Below are positions 12,227-22,627 of a stretch of 64,000 nt of DNA, in pieces. The stretch lies in assembly GCF_029784155.1 (NCBI RefSeq), contig NC_073692.1, forward strand, positions 241,075,756-241,139,755, read 5' to 3'. Source of the DNA: Uranotaenia lowii (lineage: Eukaryota; Arthropoda; Insecta; Diptera; Culicidae). The notes beneath the pieces were generated by a model. It made no database searches. It was not told the DNA's origin and saw nothing but the letters and a program-made list of their open reading frames with translations. Position 1 is the first letter of the stretch. Every line of letters begins with the position of its first letter. Position numbers and translations under genes: made by a program.

Positions 12227-13995
12227 TATCAGAATTAAATTTGGTGATAGCATATCCTTTCCTTTCATAAATCGGTCTGGGGTGCCTCAGGGATGCAATC
12301 TTGGGCCTCTGCTGTTTGTATTGTTTTTCAACGACCTGATAATCAGTTTGGATGATGGAACTAAGATTGCATATGCTGATGATTTGAAAATATATGTCCC
12401 AATAGAATGCACCGAGGATTGTGCCCAGCTCCAATCGCTGCTCGATCGGTTTAGTGTATGGTGTAGACTGAATAAGTTATCGGTTATTATCCCTAAATGC
12501 TATGTAATAACATTCCATCGAAAAAATCACCCATTCTACACGACTATAACATCGATCATCAGCATCTTAAAAGGGTATTGGAAGTTGACGATCTAGGTGT
12601 TACCCTTGATGCACAGCGCACGTTCAACAGCCACCGAACAACCGTTATAAATAAAGCCAATCGACATCTTGGTTTCATTTCAAAAATAGCACGAGAATTC
12701 ACTGATCCGCTGTGCTTGAAGTCGCTCTACTGTGCACTCGTCCGATCCATAATAGAACATGCTGCAATTGTCTGGGCCGCCTACCAGCTGGGTTGGATCT
12801 TACGAATTGGGCGCATACAGAAGCGTTTTTTAAGATTCGCCCTACGACATCTGCCATGGCACCATCCTGAGGATCTTCCCGGTTATCCTAATCGCTGCCA
12901 GCTTTTGGGTATTGAAACACTGGAACGCCGCCGAAGGATTCAACAAGCAACATTCGTCGCTAAAGTATTGAACGGTGAGGTCCAGTCACCACACTTGCTG
13001 GAAATGATATGCTTTAGTGCGCCATTACGGACCTTTCGATCTCACTCGTTACTATCAAATCGAGTTCACCGAACATCCTACGGCTATAATGAGCCATTGA
13101 GTGCGATGATGCGAGTATTCCAGGACGCTGAACATCTGTACCAATTCAATGAACCAGCTAGTCGTTTTATTCGTCGTGTTCGCCAGTCCAGTCTATTTAA
13201 TTCTATCTGATTTATGTTTGTTCTATATTCTAATTTATTTAAACAAAATGTTCGATGAATAAATATAATAATAATAACATAAGGATGTTGCATACATTTA
13301 GGGGTAGAAAATACTTGAAAAATTGGTGAAATCATAAAAATAAATATTTGGATGAATGAAATTTCAATGTTGATAAACGCGTGACGCAAAACAATCATAT
13401 GAAAACAAGATCTACTAGGTATTTCTTTGATTTGCATTTCGTTGCATCTTATCCCAGTCGAGTATCTGAATTATAAAAAATTTTAATCAAAAAAGATTAG
13501 TGATTGGTGAAACATATTTTTACACCAACACACTGGAATATGATGAATAAACCAGTAAAAAAAATTGTAGATCATATCATTAAACCAATCCGTCATACTT
13601 AGTAAAGTTTTTTACGGATCGAAAAATGATAGAATTTGTACATTTATTGTTGGATTATTTCAATTTTGAATCATAATGAAAAACTTTAAAATACTACCTT
13701 AAGATATGACAAATTATGTCATAATCATTTTGTATTCTTTAATAGATAACTCGATTACGTTATATGAAATTAAAAATATATCAGTGCTGTGGTATACAAA
13801 TGTTGCATCTATCCCCGCTGTTGTATGATGCCCCGTTTGACGGTAATAATAATTTGGATCCTGGGTTTCAGACACCGACGCAATCATTCACTTAAGTACT
13901 GATTTAGAGAAAAATTAAATTCGTTTTAATATAGTTTTAATATGTTGTTGGATTTAAACAATGGATATTACAAGCCTAAGAGCAAGTTCACTGTT

Positions 13996-14272
13996 GTTGG
14001 GAAAAAGTGGTAGAAATTTTAACATTTTGAAAATTTTACCATGAAAAAATGTTTTCAAGATCTTTGGGCGTTGTATTTTTTTACAGCTGTGTTTCTATTC
14101 CTGTCGTATGTGATAGAAATATTGTTATTTTTGCATCACAGCATGCGAAACCACAACACGTGTTATTGAAAAACTTGAAGGCCACAGTTCTTGAAAATGT
14201 TTTTGAATGGCAAAATTTTCAAAATGTGCTAAAAGTGACAAAATTTCTACCACTGTTTCCCAAAACGTTTGT
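13996..14272. mobile_element. MITE with TTGGGAAA...GTGGTAGAAATTTT ends
   Basis: The left end TTGGGAAAAAGTGGTAGAAA is mirrored by TTTCTACCACTGTTTCCCAA at the right. The inverted similarity runs inward for about 80 bp ('cattttgaaaatttt.cca', 'aatgttttcaaga'). Total length is about 277 bp with no coding capacity. It lies beside, and may interrupt, a partial family R copy. The target duplication is unclear, so no superfamily is assigned. Confidence 0.6.
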
Positions 14273-14278
14273 AGATTT

Positions 14279-14618
14279 TTAGATTTTGTATATATTAGTG
14301 ATGCCATAACGCATAAAACACCAATTGCAGTAAGTTTTGATTTACTCGAATAAAATTAATTTTTTTCTGTCAAAAATGTTTTAAAAGAAAATGCATGAGA
14401 GTGCTGCATACATTTAGGGGTCATGTATGCTCGATTTTTTTTAAAGTTTTCTATAAGAATCAAAAATTTATCTCACGATGTAAGAAACTATGTCATCATC
14501 ATAGTGTTATCATCAAATCATAACTTTTTTACATCACATCAAAATAAAAATTGAATAAGTGCTGTTGTATACAAATGATGCATCTAACCCTGATGTTGCA
14601 TGATGCCTCGTTTGACGG
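14279..14618 (-). repeat. Family R, partial copy
   Basis: It ends GATGCCTCGTTTGACGG like the right end of copy 1. It also contains 'atgccataacgcataaa' and 'gctgcatacatttaggggt' in the same order as the reverse complement of 30890-31010. The other terminus is missing, lost next to the MITE at 13996-14272. Confidence 0.6.
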
Positions 14619-14639
14619 TGGTCTTTATAAGTTTGATCA

Positions 14640-15112
14640 CCGGCATAGGTGCCAGGTCGTTTTGTCAAAAATCAGGACACCGCGGAGAAAAAAATCAGGA
14701 TTTTCAGGACACTACATAATTGGTGAAAGGAACAAGCAGTTCTGCTTAAATTGCATAACTAAAGGCGAAATATATGTGCTGAAGACGCCGCGAATTATGC
14801 AACTGAAGTGAGAATAACCTTGGCTGGCCTGCAGTTATTATCGAAAAACACCATTTAAATATCATTTGAACCGAAAATTATCATTGGTTAAACTGGGTAG
14901 ACGATTTTATTAAACATTCGTTAGATGTTCTCATCATTTTACAATAAATTTAGTTATAATTCAAATATTTTTTAAAAATCAGGACAAATCAGGACATTTT
15001 AAGTGCCATTTTTAAAAAATCAGGACAATTCAAGCATTTTTGAAAAATCAGGACGGCCTCTCGAAAATCAGAAAAAAACCTGAAAAATCAGGACACCTGA
15101 CACGCAATCGGG
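14640..15112. repeat. Repeat with clustered AAATCAGGAC motifs
   Basis: At least seven copies of 'aatcaggac' occur, in one orientation: three near 14670-14710, then at about 14982, 15020, 15048 and 15085. The edges look weakly inverted ('ggtgccaggt' at the left, 'acctgacac' at the right), suggesting a DNA transposon rich in subterminal motifs. There is no coding content. Flanking text on both sides ('gtttgatcaccgg', 'gtcaactttgat') resembles the end of the element at 57138, so it may have inserted into such a copy. Confidence 0.4.
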
Positions 15113-16081
15113 TCAACTTTGATAAACATGAAATATTTCCATATATTTAATAAGCCATAATTAAGTTTAAAGTACGTGAACACTGTTTTCTACGTGCGAA
15201 AGCCTATAAATTGATTTTTTTTATTTTATTAATGACCTTTCAATCCCTGAGTGTTTATTCGGGTCTTATAATTTGAACTTTAAAGGTAAAATTTGGTTTG
15301 TTTTTTTTAAGTGTTACTGTTTGGGAAAATGTAATTTCATAATTTGTAACAATCCTTTATTCGTTCGAAGTTGTGCGAGTTTCAAATTCCTACGGGTACA
15401 ATTCGATTATCTAATCATAATGACATTGTAGTTTTTCTTTCTTATGTTTAGTGGCCTTTCAATTCGTAGCCTTTTGCCTGGACTTTTCAGCTTGTGTCTC
15501 CGTTTTTCACCTGAACTTTCAAATTGTACATTTAGAACGCGCTTCAATAAGTTCTCTGAATATTTCTCACCTAAGCTGGATTCTTTTGCCGTTATACAAA
15601 CTTGCGCACCACCGTACTATCAGGTTAGCACTTTAGCCTATGTTCGAAGAACATTAAATTAAAAAAGGTACAAATCTACTTTCCGTTGGCCTACCTTAGC
15701 TGGGCTGGGATGAAGTAAATTTCACTTCTGCTCACTGCCGTACTAATGCACAAAGGTGTACTGTTGATTAGCACAAACGTTTGGCGATACAGTTCTGCTT
15801 AAGAGAACTATTTTTACGTTTCGCAATTCACCTATCATCCTATCGTGCTTGTTTACAATTCGACCTTATGTTTTCTTTTCGCTTTCCCGCTTAATTCGCA
15901 GCATTTTTTCTTCCTTTTTCATCTACCTAATTTGAGAACTGTCATCCTTAGGTCCGTTCAGTGCCCTCGGTACCCTAGGCCCGTTCAGTGAAAAGCTTAT
16001 TTAAAGTGTCAATTTATTAGAGCTTGGAAATTTTTAAAGCTAGGACTTTTTTCTATGGTATGGTTTTACTTCTACATATTA
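15113..16081. other. AT-rich stretch, diverged F-like repeat
   Basis: No gene is seen. Text at 15190-15310 ('tttctacgtgcgaaagcct', 'taaaatttggtttgt') resembles 57248-57305 in the family F element, so part of this is probably an old repeat copy. The 72-aa and 61-aa frames near 15450 show no domain. Confidence 0.35.
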
Positions 16082-16473
16082 GGCTGGAACAAATATCAAT
16101 ATCTTCTTTTGTCACCCCCCCCCCCCCCTTCGAAATTTCCAAAAACCCGAAGGGAGAAATAAATAAAGTTTCAAGTATTTAATGTAAATTTCGAGGAAAA
16201 ATTCAAGAATTCAAAAGATTACAAGGCGAAAAAAAAAAAATTTTGGAAGATGGAAGTTATTTCACCTTTTGTATTCTTGATTTTATTGAATTTTTCGATG
16301 AAAAATTACTTGTTTTTTAGGTTTTGTGTAATGATATTGTATACAAGCTTTCGTGAAATTTATTCTATTTTATTTGTTTTTCACATTATTTTTTATTGTC
16401 CCCCCCCCCCCCCCCCCCCTCGCGATGTTCCATCTCCGAGTGACAAAAGAAGGATTTGAAATTTGTTCCGGCC
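16082..16473. mobile_element. MITE, PIF/Harbinger-like (TTA duplication)
   Basis: Inverted ends GGCTGGAACAAATATCAATA and its mirror (...TTTGTTCCGGCC) share about 35 bp, including 'cttcttttgtcac'. A 3-bp direct repeat TTA flanks it at 16079-16081 and 16474-16476. GGC-type ends with a TTA/TAA duplication fit PIF/Harbinger MITEs. Just inside each end is a long C-run (about 16114-16128 and 16399-16419) on the same strand. Length is 392 bp, with no ORF of interest. Confidence 0.7.
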
Positions 16474-16476
16474 TTA

Positions 16477-19400
16477 TTATTATCACTATTGTAATTTGAA
16501 AAAAATGGGCCATATTCCAAAAATATGCCTGTTTGGGAAAGATGGCTGAAATTCAGTCAAATGATAGAATTAGAAGAAACAAGAAAATAGTAATAGTGAA
16601 ACTGCTTCTAGGAAAATGTATTAAAATTTCTTTTAACTTTTTTGTAAGCAGTTCTTATAATTTTTGCCCCTAAATGTATGCAGTATGTATCAATGTGCTT
16701 CTTTCGCTTTTGAATGTTCTATTTGTGTATGGGGATCAACTTTGTGTTTATAAATACATTTCACTATTCGTTTTGGATCTTCTTCAAGGAATTAAAAGTT
16801 TCAGAGAGGATCCGAAACTGATTGAAACGTGGGATTTATCAAATCAAAAAATTGTTTAAAATCATAAAAAATGTTTGAAATGTCGTGAGAGAATTTTTCA
16901 CCTTAAATTTAATATTTGAGTACCAATCTTATTTTCGAACAAGGTGAATACAGACATTTGCTATTCAGTCAAGCTCAAATTAAATAAACCAAATTTCCTA
17001 AAATCTAATAATAGATTATTTAACGATCAACATATGAGTTGTGATGCGATTAATTAGTAGTTAGAAATTGGATACTAAATATTAATCGGCACTATAAACC
17101 CTTATCCAATATCTGAGTTTAGAATATTCTTTTAAGGTAGTGGAGATAAGGGAAAAGATTGCAACGGGTGCTCGGGCAAAAAGAGCAACTTCCTTTTAAA
17201 GGAAATTTGGTATTTTCAAAGTTATTGTTCAAATGAAATAGAAGTGTGCTCTTTTCAAGCCAAAAAAAAATCCCAATAGGTAATTTTCAATTTTACCATA
17301 ATTGGTATTCTTAAGAAAAATTTTCAAGTCATCAGAGCAAAAATCCATAAAGGAACTAAAAACTTTGAAAATGACCAAATAGGGGAAAAATGAAATCACT
17401 TGCTTCTCAAATGGAAAACATCACTTCAGCTGGAGAATACTCGAATAAAACACCACAAGCAGACTAATCGACATTATAAACAGACAAAACAAAGCTCTCC
17501 ACGAACATATTCACAGCATCATTCGTCGGCACAGGAATCTGCATCCTAAAGCTGGTGGAAATAGCAACTTCTGTCACCAGATGGCATTTCAAATGACGAG
17601 AAAGCTTAAAGAGGACGACACACCTACCCACATGCATACACTCAAACACTTATCTAGGCTAACAATCCGGAATCGTGGGTTGAGTTGAGTCGGGAAAAGT
17701 TTTTCCCCAAGTCGACCGTCTACTCCTAATCTCGGAACTTTCCAACGGATCCGCTTCCTCCGAATGGGCAGCAGTAGGAATGGTGGAAGCAATGGCAGGT
17801 AGCAGGGTGTACTGCCATGTTCTTATTCGATGATAGTGGCGGAAAAATTAATTCCGATGTCTGGCACTTGAGCGTCAGTTTTCAGCTTTGCCGCTTCTGG
17901 TACGCGGGCGGTGTGAAGTGAAAAGTAGGTATAACGCTTTTATGCGCTTTGTCGATGCTTTTCCCCGATTTGCCAGATTCTTGTTTCGAATCTTCGAAAT
18001 GGAGAGGCATGGAGATGGGTGCGAGTACTTAATCCACTGGTACATGTGTTTAAGCAGAAACTTTTTAAACTCTTTTCACTGAAATCAGTAGATTTGTTAA
18101 ATTTATGTGAAGTTCAGGTGGAAATTTGATGGTTAATAAAAAAACTCAAAATAGATTAATTGAAATATAGGGGCGAAAATAAACAAAAATATATATTTTT
18201 CTAGAAATTTAGTGAAAACTGATATTCATAATTTTAATGAATTTTTTTTCAGCAAAAATCATAATGAAATGAGTTCTCTACAATATACTAAACTGGTTTA
18301 CAAAGCACATCAGTAATAGATATTTTGTTATGTTTCAATTTTAACAGGCCAGAGCAACTATATTCACAAAAAAAAAACAACGCATTGAATATCGGAACGA
18401 CAGTGTCTAGCACTATAAAGTTAAACCGGTAATCTCTAATTAGTCTATTCGATGTGGGATAGCGAATTAACTTTTTCGCAAAATTAAGTTATTTAGAGAT
18501 TGAAAGAAAAATGTTCTGCTGTTGTTTAGTTCCGCAAGCTGAAGCACGCTGTATATTTTTTATAGCGAAAAATGGGATGAATGGAAATAAAAATAAAAAA
18601 CAAATTTGATAAACTTGATAGTGGATTTAAGCCTCTATTCCGGCTTGTCATTTTTGAAAGATACATATTATACAAAACCATAAACAAATGATAGTTTTCT
18701 TAATTCTGAATCATCAAATTTTGATTACAGATTTTCTAACGCAGTAAATCCAAAATTTTTTGAAATTATAGAAATTCAAAATTCTATATAAGATTTGAGA
18801 GTACTGGAAAAATATCATAATTTAATACTTTATTTGCAACTTTTTGATGATTTTTAAATTATTAGATCATGGAATATCCTATATGATCCCGTTTCTGTGA
18901 AAGTTTTTGGAATAAGTTTAATCTCATTGAACTATTTTTGGAGCTACAGCATATGGTAACTTAAAAATAAGAATTATGAACGCAATTTAAAAAAGATTCC
19001 CAACCATAAGTTTCAAAAAATTTAACATTTGTTCGGATTGACCACTAGAGTGAAGAAATCGAGTGTATTTAAAACAAAATTGGGTAAATTACAATCGCCG
19101 GAGTTAAATACGATGCGGTAACGTAGGGTCCAATAATTAATCGGTTGAATCAACAAAATTGTTAATAAATTGAAAAAAAGGAAAATTTTAAAAATTTTTT
19201 CAACAATTTCCATTTTGTCGTACTGGTATTTTTTGTCAATTGAGTTAAGTTTTCAATTTTGTAATTTTTGCCAATTTAGTTATCATTGACAATTTCGACA
19301 ATTTTATATTTTCATATCAATTTTATCACATTTGTTAATTGCATGATCTTTTGTTAAAATTTGACAAATTTGATGAAATGAATAACAAAATTCACAAAAT

Positions 19401-19520
19401 TAGCGAAACTGACAAAAACTCAAAAAAATTTACATAATTCAAAAACAAGATAAAACAAATAAAAATTAAACTAAATGAATAAAAAGACAAAATTGACATA
19501 ATCAAAATCAATGACAAAAC
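16477..19520. other. AT-rich intergenic stretch
   Basis: No gene is recognised. A short family R landmark ('gcccctaaatgtatgcag') sits at about 16666. Bases 17460-18020 have more balanced composition (for example 17690-17815) without a recognisable product. From about 19200 the sequence becomes a degenerate version of the adjacent 9-bp satellite. Units resembling 'tttttgtcaatt' occur on the plus strand at 19230-19300. Units reading on the opposite strand ('gacaaaaactcaaaaaa') occur at 19376-19500. Confidence 0.4.
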
Positions 19521-22500
19521 TTGTTTTTGTAATTTTTGTAATTTTTGTAGTTTTTGTAATTTTTGTAATTTTTGAATTTTTTGTAATTTTTGTAATTTTT
19601 GCAATTTTTGCAATTTTTGAAGTTTTTGTAATTTTTGTAATTTTTGTAATTTTTGTAATTTTTGTAATTTTTGTAATTTTTGTAATTTTTGTAATTTTTG
19701 CAATTTTTGTAATTTTTGTAATTTTTGTAATTTTTGTAATTTTTGTAATTTTTGTAATTTTTTGTAATTTTTGTAATTTTTGTTATTATTGTAATTTTTG
19801 TTATTTTTGGTATTTTTGTAATTTTTGTTATTTTTGTAATTTTTGTAATTTTTGTAATTTTTGTAATTTTTGTAATTTTTGTAATTTTTGTAATTTTTGT
19901 AATTTTTGTAATTTTTGTAATTTTTGTAATTTTTGTAATTTTTGTAATTTTTGTAATTTTTGTAATTTTTGTAATTTTTGTAATTTTTGTAGTTTTTGTA
20001 ATTTTTGTAATTTTTGTAATTTTTGTAATTTTTGTAATTTTTGTAATTTTTGTAATTTTTGTAATTTTTGTAATTTTTGTAATTTTTGTAATTTTTGTAA
20101 TTTTTGTAATTTTTGTAATTTTTGTAATTTTTGTAATTTTTGTAATTTTTGTAATTTTTGTAATTTTTGTAACTTTTGTAATTTTTGTAATTTTTGTAAT
20201 TTTTGTAATTTTTGTAATTTTTGTAATTTTTGTAATTTTTGTAATTTTTGTCATTTTTGTCATTTTTGTCATTTTTGTAATTTTTGTAATTTTTGTAATT
20301 TTTGTAATTTTTTGTAATTTTTGTAATTTTTGTTATTATTGTAATTTTTGTAATTTTTGTTTTTTTTTTGTAATTTTTGTTATTTTTGTAATTTTTGTAA
20401 TTTATGTAATTTTTGTAATTTTTGTCATTTTTGTCATTTTTGTCATTTTTGTAATTTTTGTAATTTTTGTAATTTTTGTATTTTTTGTAATTTTTGTAAT
20501 TTTTGTAATTTTTGTAATTTTTGTAATTTTTGTAATTTTTGTAATTTTTGTAATTTTTGTAATTTTTGTATTTTTTGTAATTTTTGTAATTTTTGTAATT
20601 TTTGTAATTTTTGTAATTTTTGTAATTTTTGTAATTTTTGTCATTTTTGTAATTTTTGTGATTTTTGTAATTTTTGTAATTTTTGTAATTTTTGTAATTT
20701 TTGTAATTTTTGTAATTTTTGTAATTTTTGTAATTTTTGTAATTTTTGTAATTTTTGTAATTTTTGTAATTTTTGTAATTTTTGTAATTTTTGTAATTTT
20801 TGTAATTTTTGTAATTTTTGTAATTTTTGTAATTTTTGTAATTTTTGTAATTTTTGTAATTTTTGTAATTTTTGTAATTTTTGTAATTTTTGTAATTTTT
20901 GTAATTTTTGTAATTTTTGTAATTTTTGTAATTTTTGTAATTTTTGTAATTTTTGTAATTTTTGTAATTTTTGTAATTTTTGTAATTTTTGTAATTTTTG
21001 TAATTTTTGTAATTTTTGTAATTTTTGTAATTTTTGTATTTTTTGTATTTTTTGTCATTTCTGTAATTTTTGTAATTTTTGTAATTTTTGTAATTTTTGT
21101 AATTTTTGTAATTTTTGTAATTTTTGTAATTTTTGTAATTTTTGTAATTTTTGTAATTTTTGTAATTTTTGTAATTTTTGTAATTTTTGTAATTTTTGTA
21201 ATTTTTGTAATTTTTGTAATTTTTGTAATTTTTGTAATTTTTGTAATTTTTGTAATTTTTGTAATTGTTGTAATTTTTGTAATTTTTGTAATTTTTGTAA
21301 TTTTTGTAATTTTTGTAATTTTTGTAATTTTTGTAATTTTTGTAATTTTTGTCATTTTTGTAATTTTTGTAATTTTTGTAATTTTTGTAATTTTTGTAAT
21401 TTTTGTAATTTTTGTAATTTTTGTAATTTTTGTAATTTTTGTAATTTTTGTAATTTTTGTAATTTTTGTAATTTTTGTAATTTTTGTAGTTTTTGTAATT
21501 TTTGTCATTTTTGTAATTTTTGTAACTTTTGTAATTTTTGTAATTTTTGTAATTTTTGTAATTTTTGTAATTTTTGTAATTTTTGTAATTTTTGTAATTT
21601 TTGTAATTTTTGTAATTTTTGTAATTTTTGTAATTTTTGTAATTTTTGTAATTTTTGTAATTTTTGTAATTGTTGTAATTTTTGTAATTTTTGTAATTTT
21701 TGTAATTTTTGTAATTTTTGTAATTTTTGTAATTTTTGTAATTTTTGTAATTTTTGTAATTTTTGTAATTTTTGTAATTTTTGTAATTTTTGTCATTTTT
21801 GTCATTTTTGTAATTTTTGTCATTTTTGTAATTTTTGCAAATTTTTGTAATTTTTGTAATTTTTGTAATTTCTGTAATGTTTGTCATTTTGTCATTTTTG
21901 TCATTTTTGTCATTTTTGTCATTTTTGTCATTTTTGTCATTTTTGTCATTTTTGTCATTTTTGTCATTTTTGTCATTTTTGTCATTTTTGTCATTTTTGT
22001 CATTTTTGTCATTTTTGTCATTTTTGTCATTTTTGTCATTTTTGTCATTTTTGTCATTTTTGTCATTTTTGTCATTTTTGTCATTTTTGTCATTTTTGTC
22101 ATTTTTGTCATTTTTGTCATTTTTGTCATTTTTGTCATTTTTGTCATTTTTGTCATTTTTGTCATTTTTGTCATTTTTGTCATTTTTGTCATTTTTGTCA
22201 TTTTTGTCATTTTTGTCATTTTTGTCATTTTTGTCATTTTTGTCATTTTTGTCATTTTTGTCATTTTTGTCATTTTTGTCATTTTTGTCATTTTTGTCAT
22301 TTTTGTCATTTTTGTCATTTTTGTCATTTTTGTCATTTTTGTCATTTTTGTCATTTTTGTCATTTTTGTCATTTTTGTCATTTTTGTCATTTTTGTCATT
22401 TTTGTCATTTTTGTCATTTTTGTCATTTTTGTCATTTTTGTCATTTTTGTCATTTTTGTCATTTTTGTCATTTTTGTCATTTTTGTCATTTTTGTCATTT

Positions 22501-22627
22501 TTGTCATTTTTGTCATTTTTGTCATTTTTGTCATTTTTGTCATTTTTGTCATTTTTGTCATTTTTGTCATTTTTGTCATTTTTGTCATTTTTGTCATTTT
22601 GGTCATTTTTGTCATTTTTGTCATTTT
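19521..22627 (+). repeat. 9-bp satellite array, (TTTTTGTAA)n then (TTTTTGTCA)n
   Basis: About 3.1 kb of uninterrupted tandem 9-mers. Bases 19521 to about 21889 are mainly TTTTTGTAA with scattered single-base variants and a few 1-bp slips. Bases about 21890-22627 are about 80 almost uniform copies of TTTTTGTCA. A marked variant block (an extra T, then 'tgttattatt') recurs 550 bp apart, at 19781 and 20331, so part of the array grew by larger duplications. Because the unit is a multiple of three and mostly lacks stops, it gives huge repeated-tripeptide frames on both strands. These are artefacts, not genes. Confidence 0.97.

Larger units (their letters stand above)
9524..13210 (+). pseudogene. 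LINE ORF2, end of endonuclease plus reverse transcriptase
   Basis: After the hAT insertion the frame gives the end of the endonuclease (NQFNAISNHLGRILDLVFGS), then a long open frame (9819-10970). RT blocks seen are FAPGPDGIPAVIY, KQYRGITSLSAGSKLFE, LGFMPGRSVSTNL and VYTDIKAAFDRIDH. Mariner interrupts after FLTDRC. The same frame resumes at 12229 with SGVPQGCNLGPLLF and the active-site YADDLKIY. One more frameshift near 12540 leads to the C-terminal region (LKSLYCALVRSIIEHAAIVW), which ends at a stop at 13208-13210. It would copy the element RNA at the nicked target, but this copy is broken. Confidence 0.85.
2720..13278 (+). mobile_element. CR1-like non-LTR retrotransposon, decayed and interrupted
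   Basis: ORF1 with a PHD-like finger, an ORF2 endonuclease and a reverse transcriptase follow in order, ending in an ATA-rich tail at about 13257-13275 beside a family R arm. The 5' boundary is uncertain; the likely 5' UTR includes 'acggtcggtcagttctctcg' at about 2796. Two DNA transposons are inserted: hAT at 5073-9523 and mariner at 10924-12226. Without them the LINE is about 4.8 kb, normal for the group. Several frameshifts and stops make it non-functional. The clade (CR1/L2/jockey group) is inferred from the PHD ORF1 and the RT motifs; the TAA-like tail would also fit the I group. Confidence 0.75.
2373..13843 (-). mobile_element. Family R element, copy 1, split by a CR1-like LINE
   Basis: The left end reads TA then CCGTCAACTGCGGCAACATG. 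The right end is ...ATGATGCCCCGTTTGACGG then TA, so the two ends are inverted and flanked by the dinucleotide TA. The left arm (2373-about 2715) and right arm (about 13280-13843) align in order to one continuous copy at 30388-31274. They share the internal landmarks 'cgcataaa', 'gcatacatttagggg' and the terminal 'tgatgccccgtttgacgg'. With the LINE removed the element is about 0.9 kb. No transposase ORF is visible, so it is non-autonomous. A TA duplication fits Tc1/mariner-type mobilisation, which is inferred. Confidence 0.65.
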
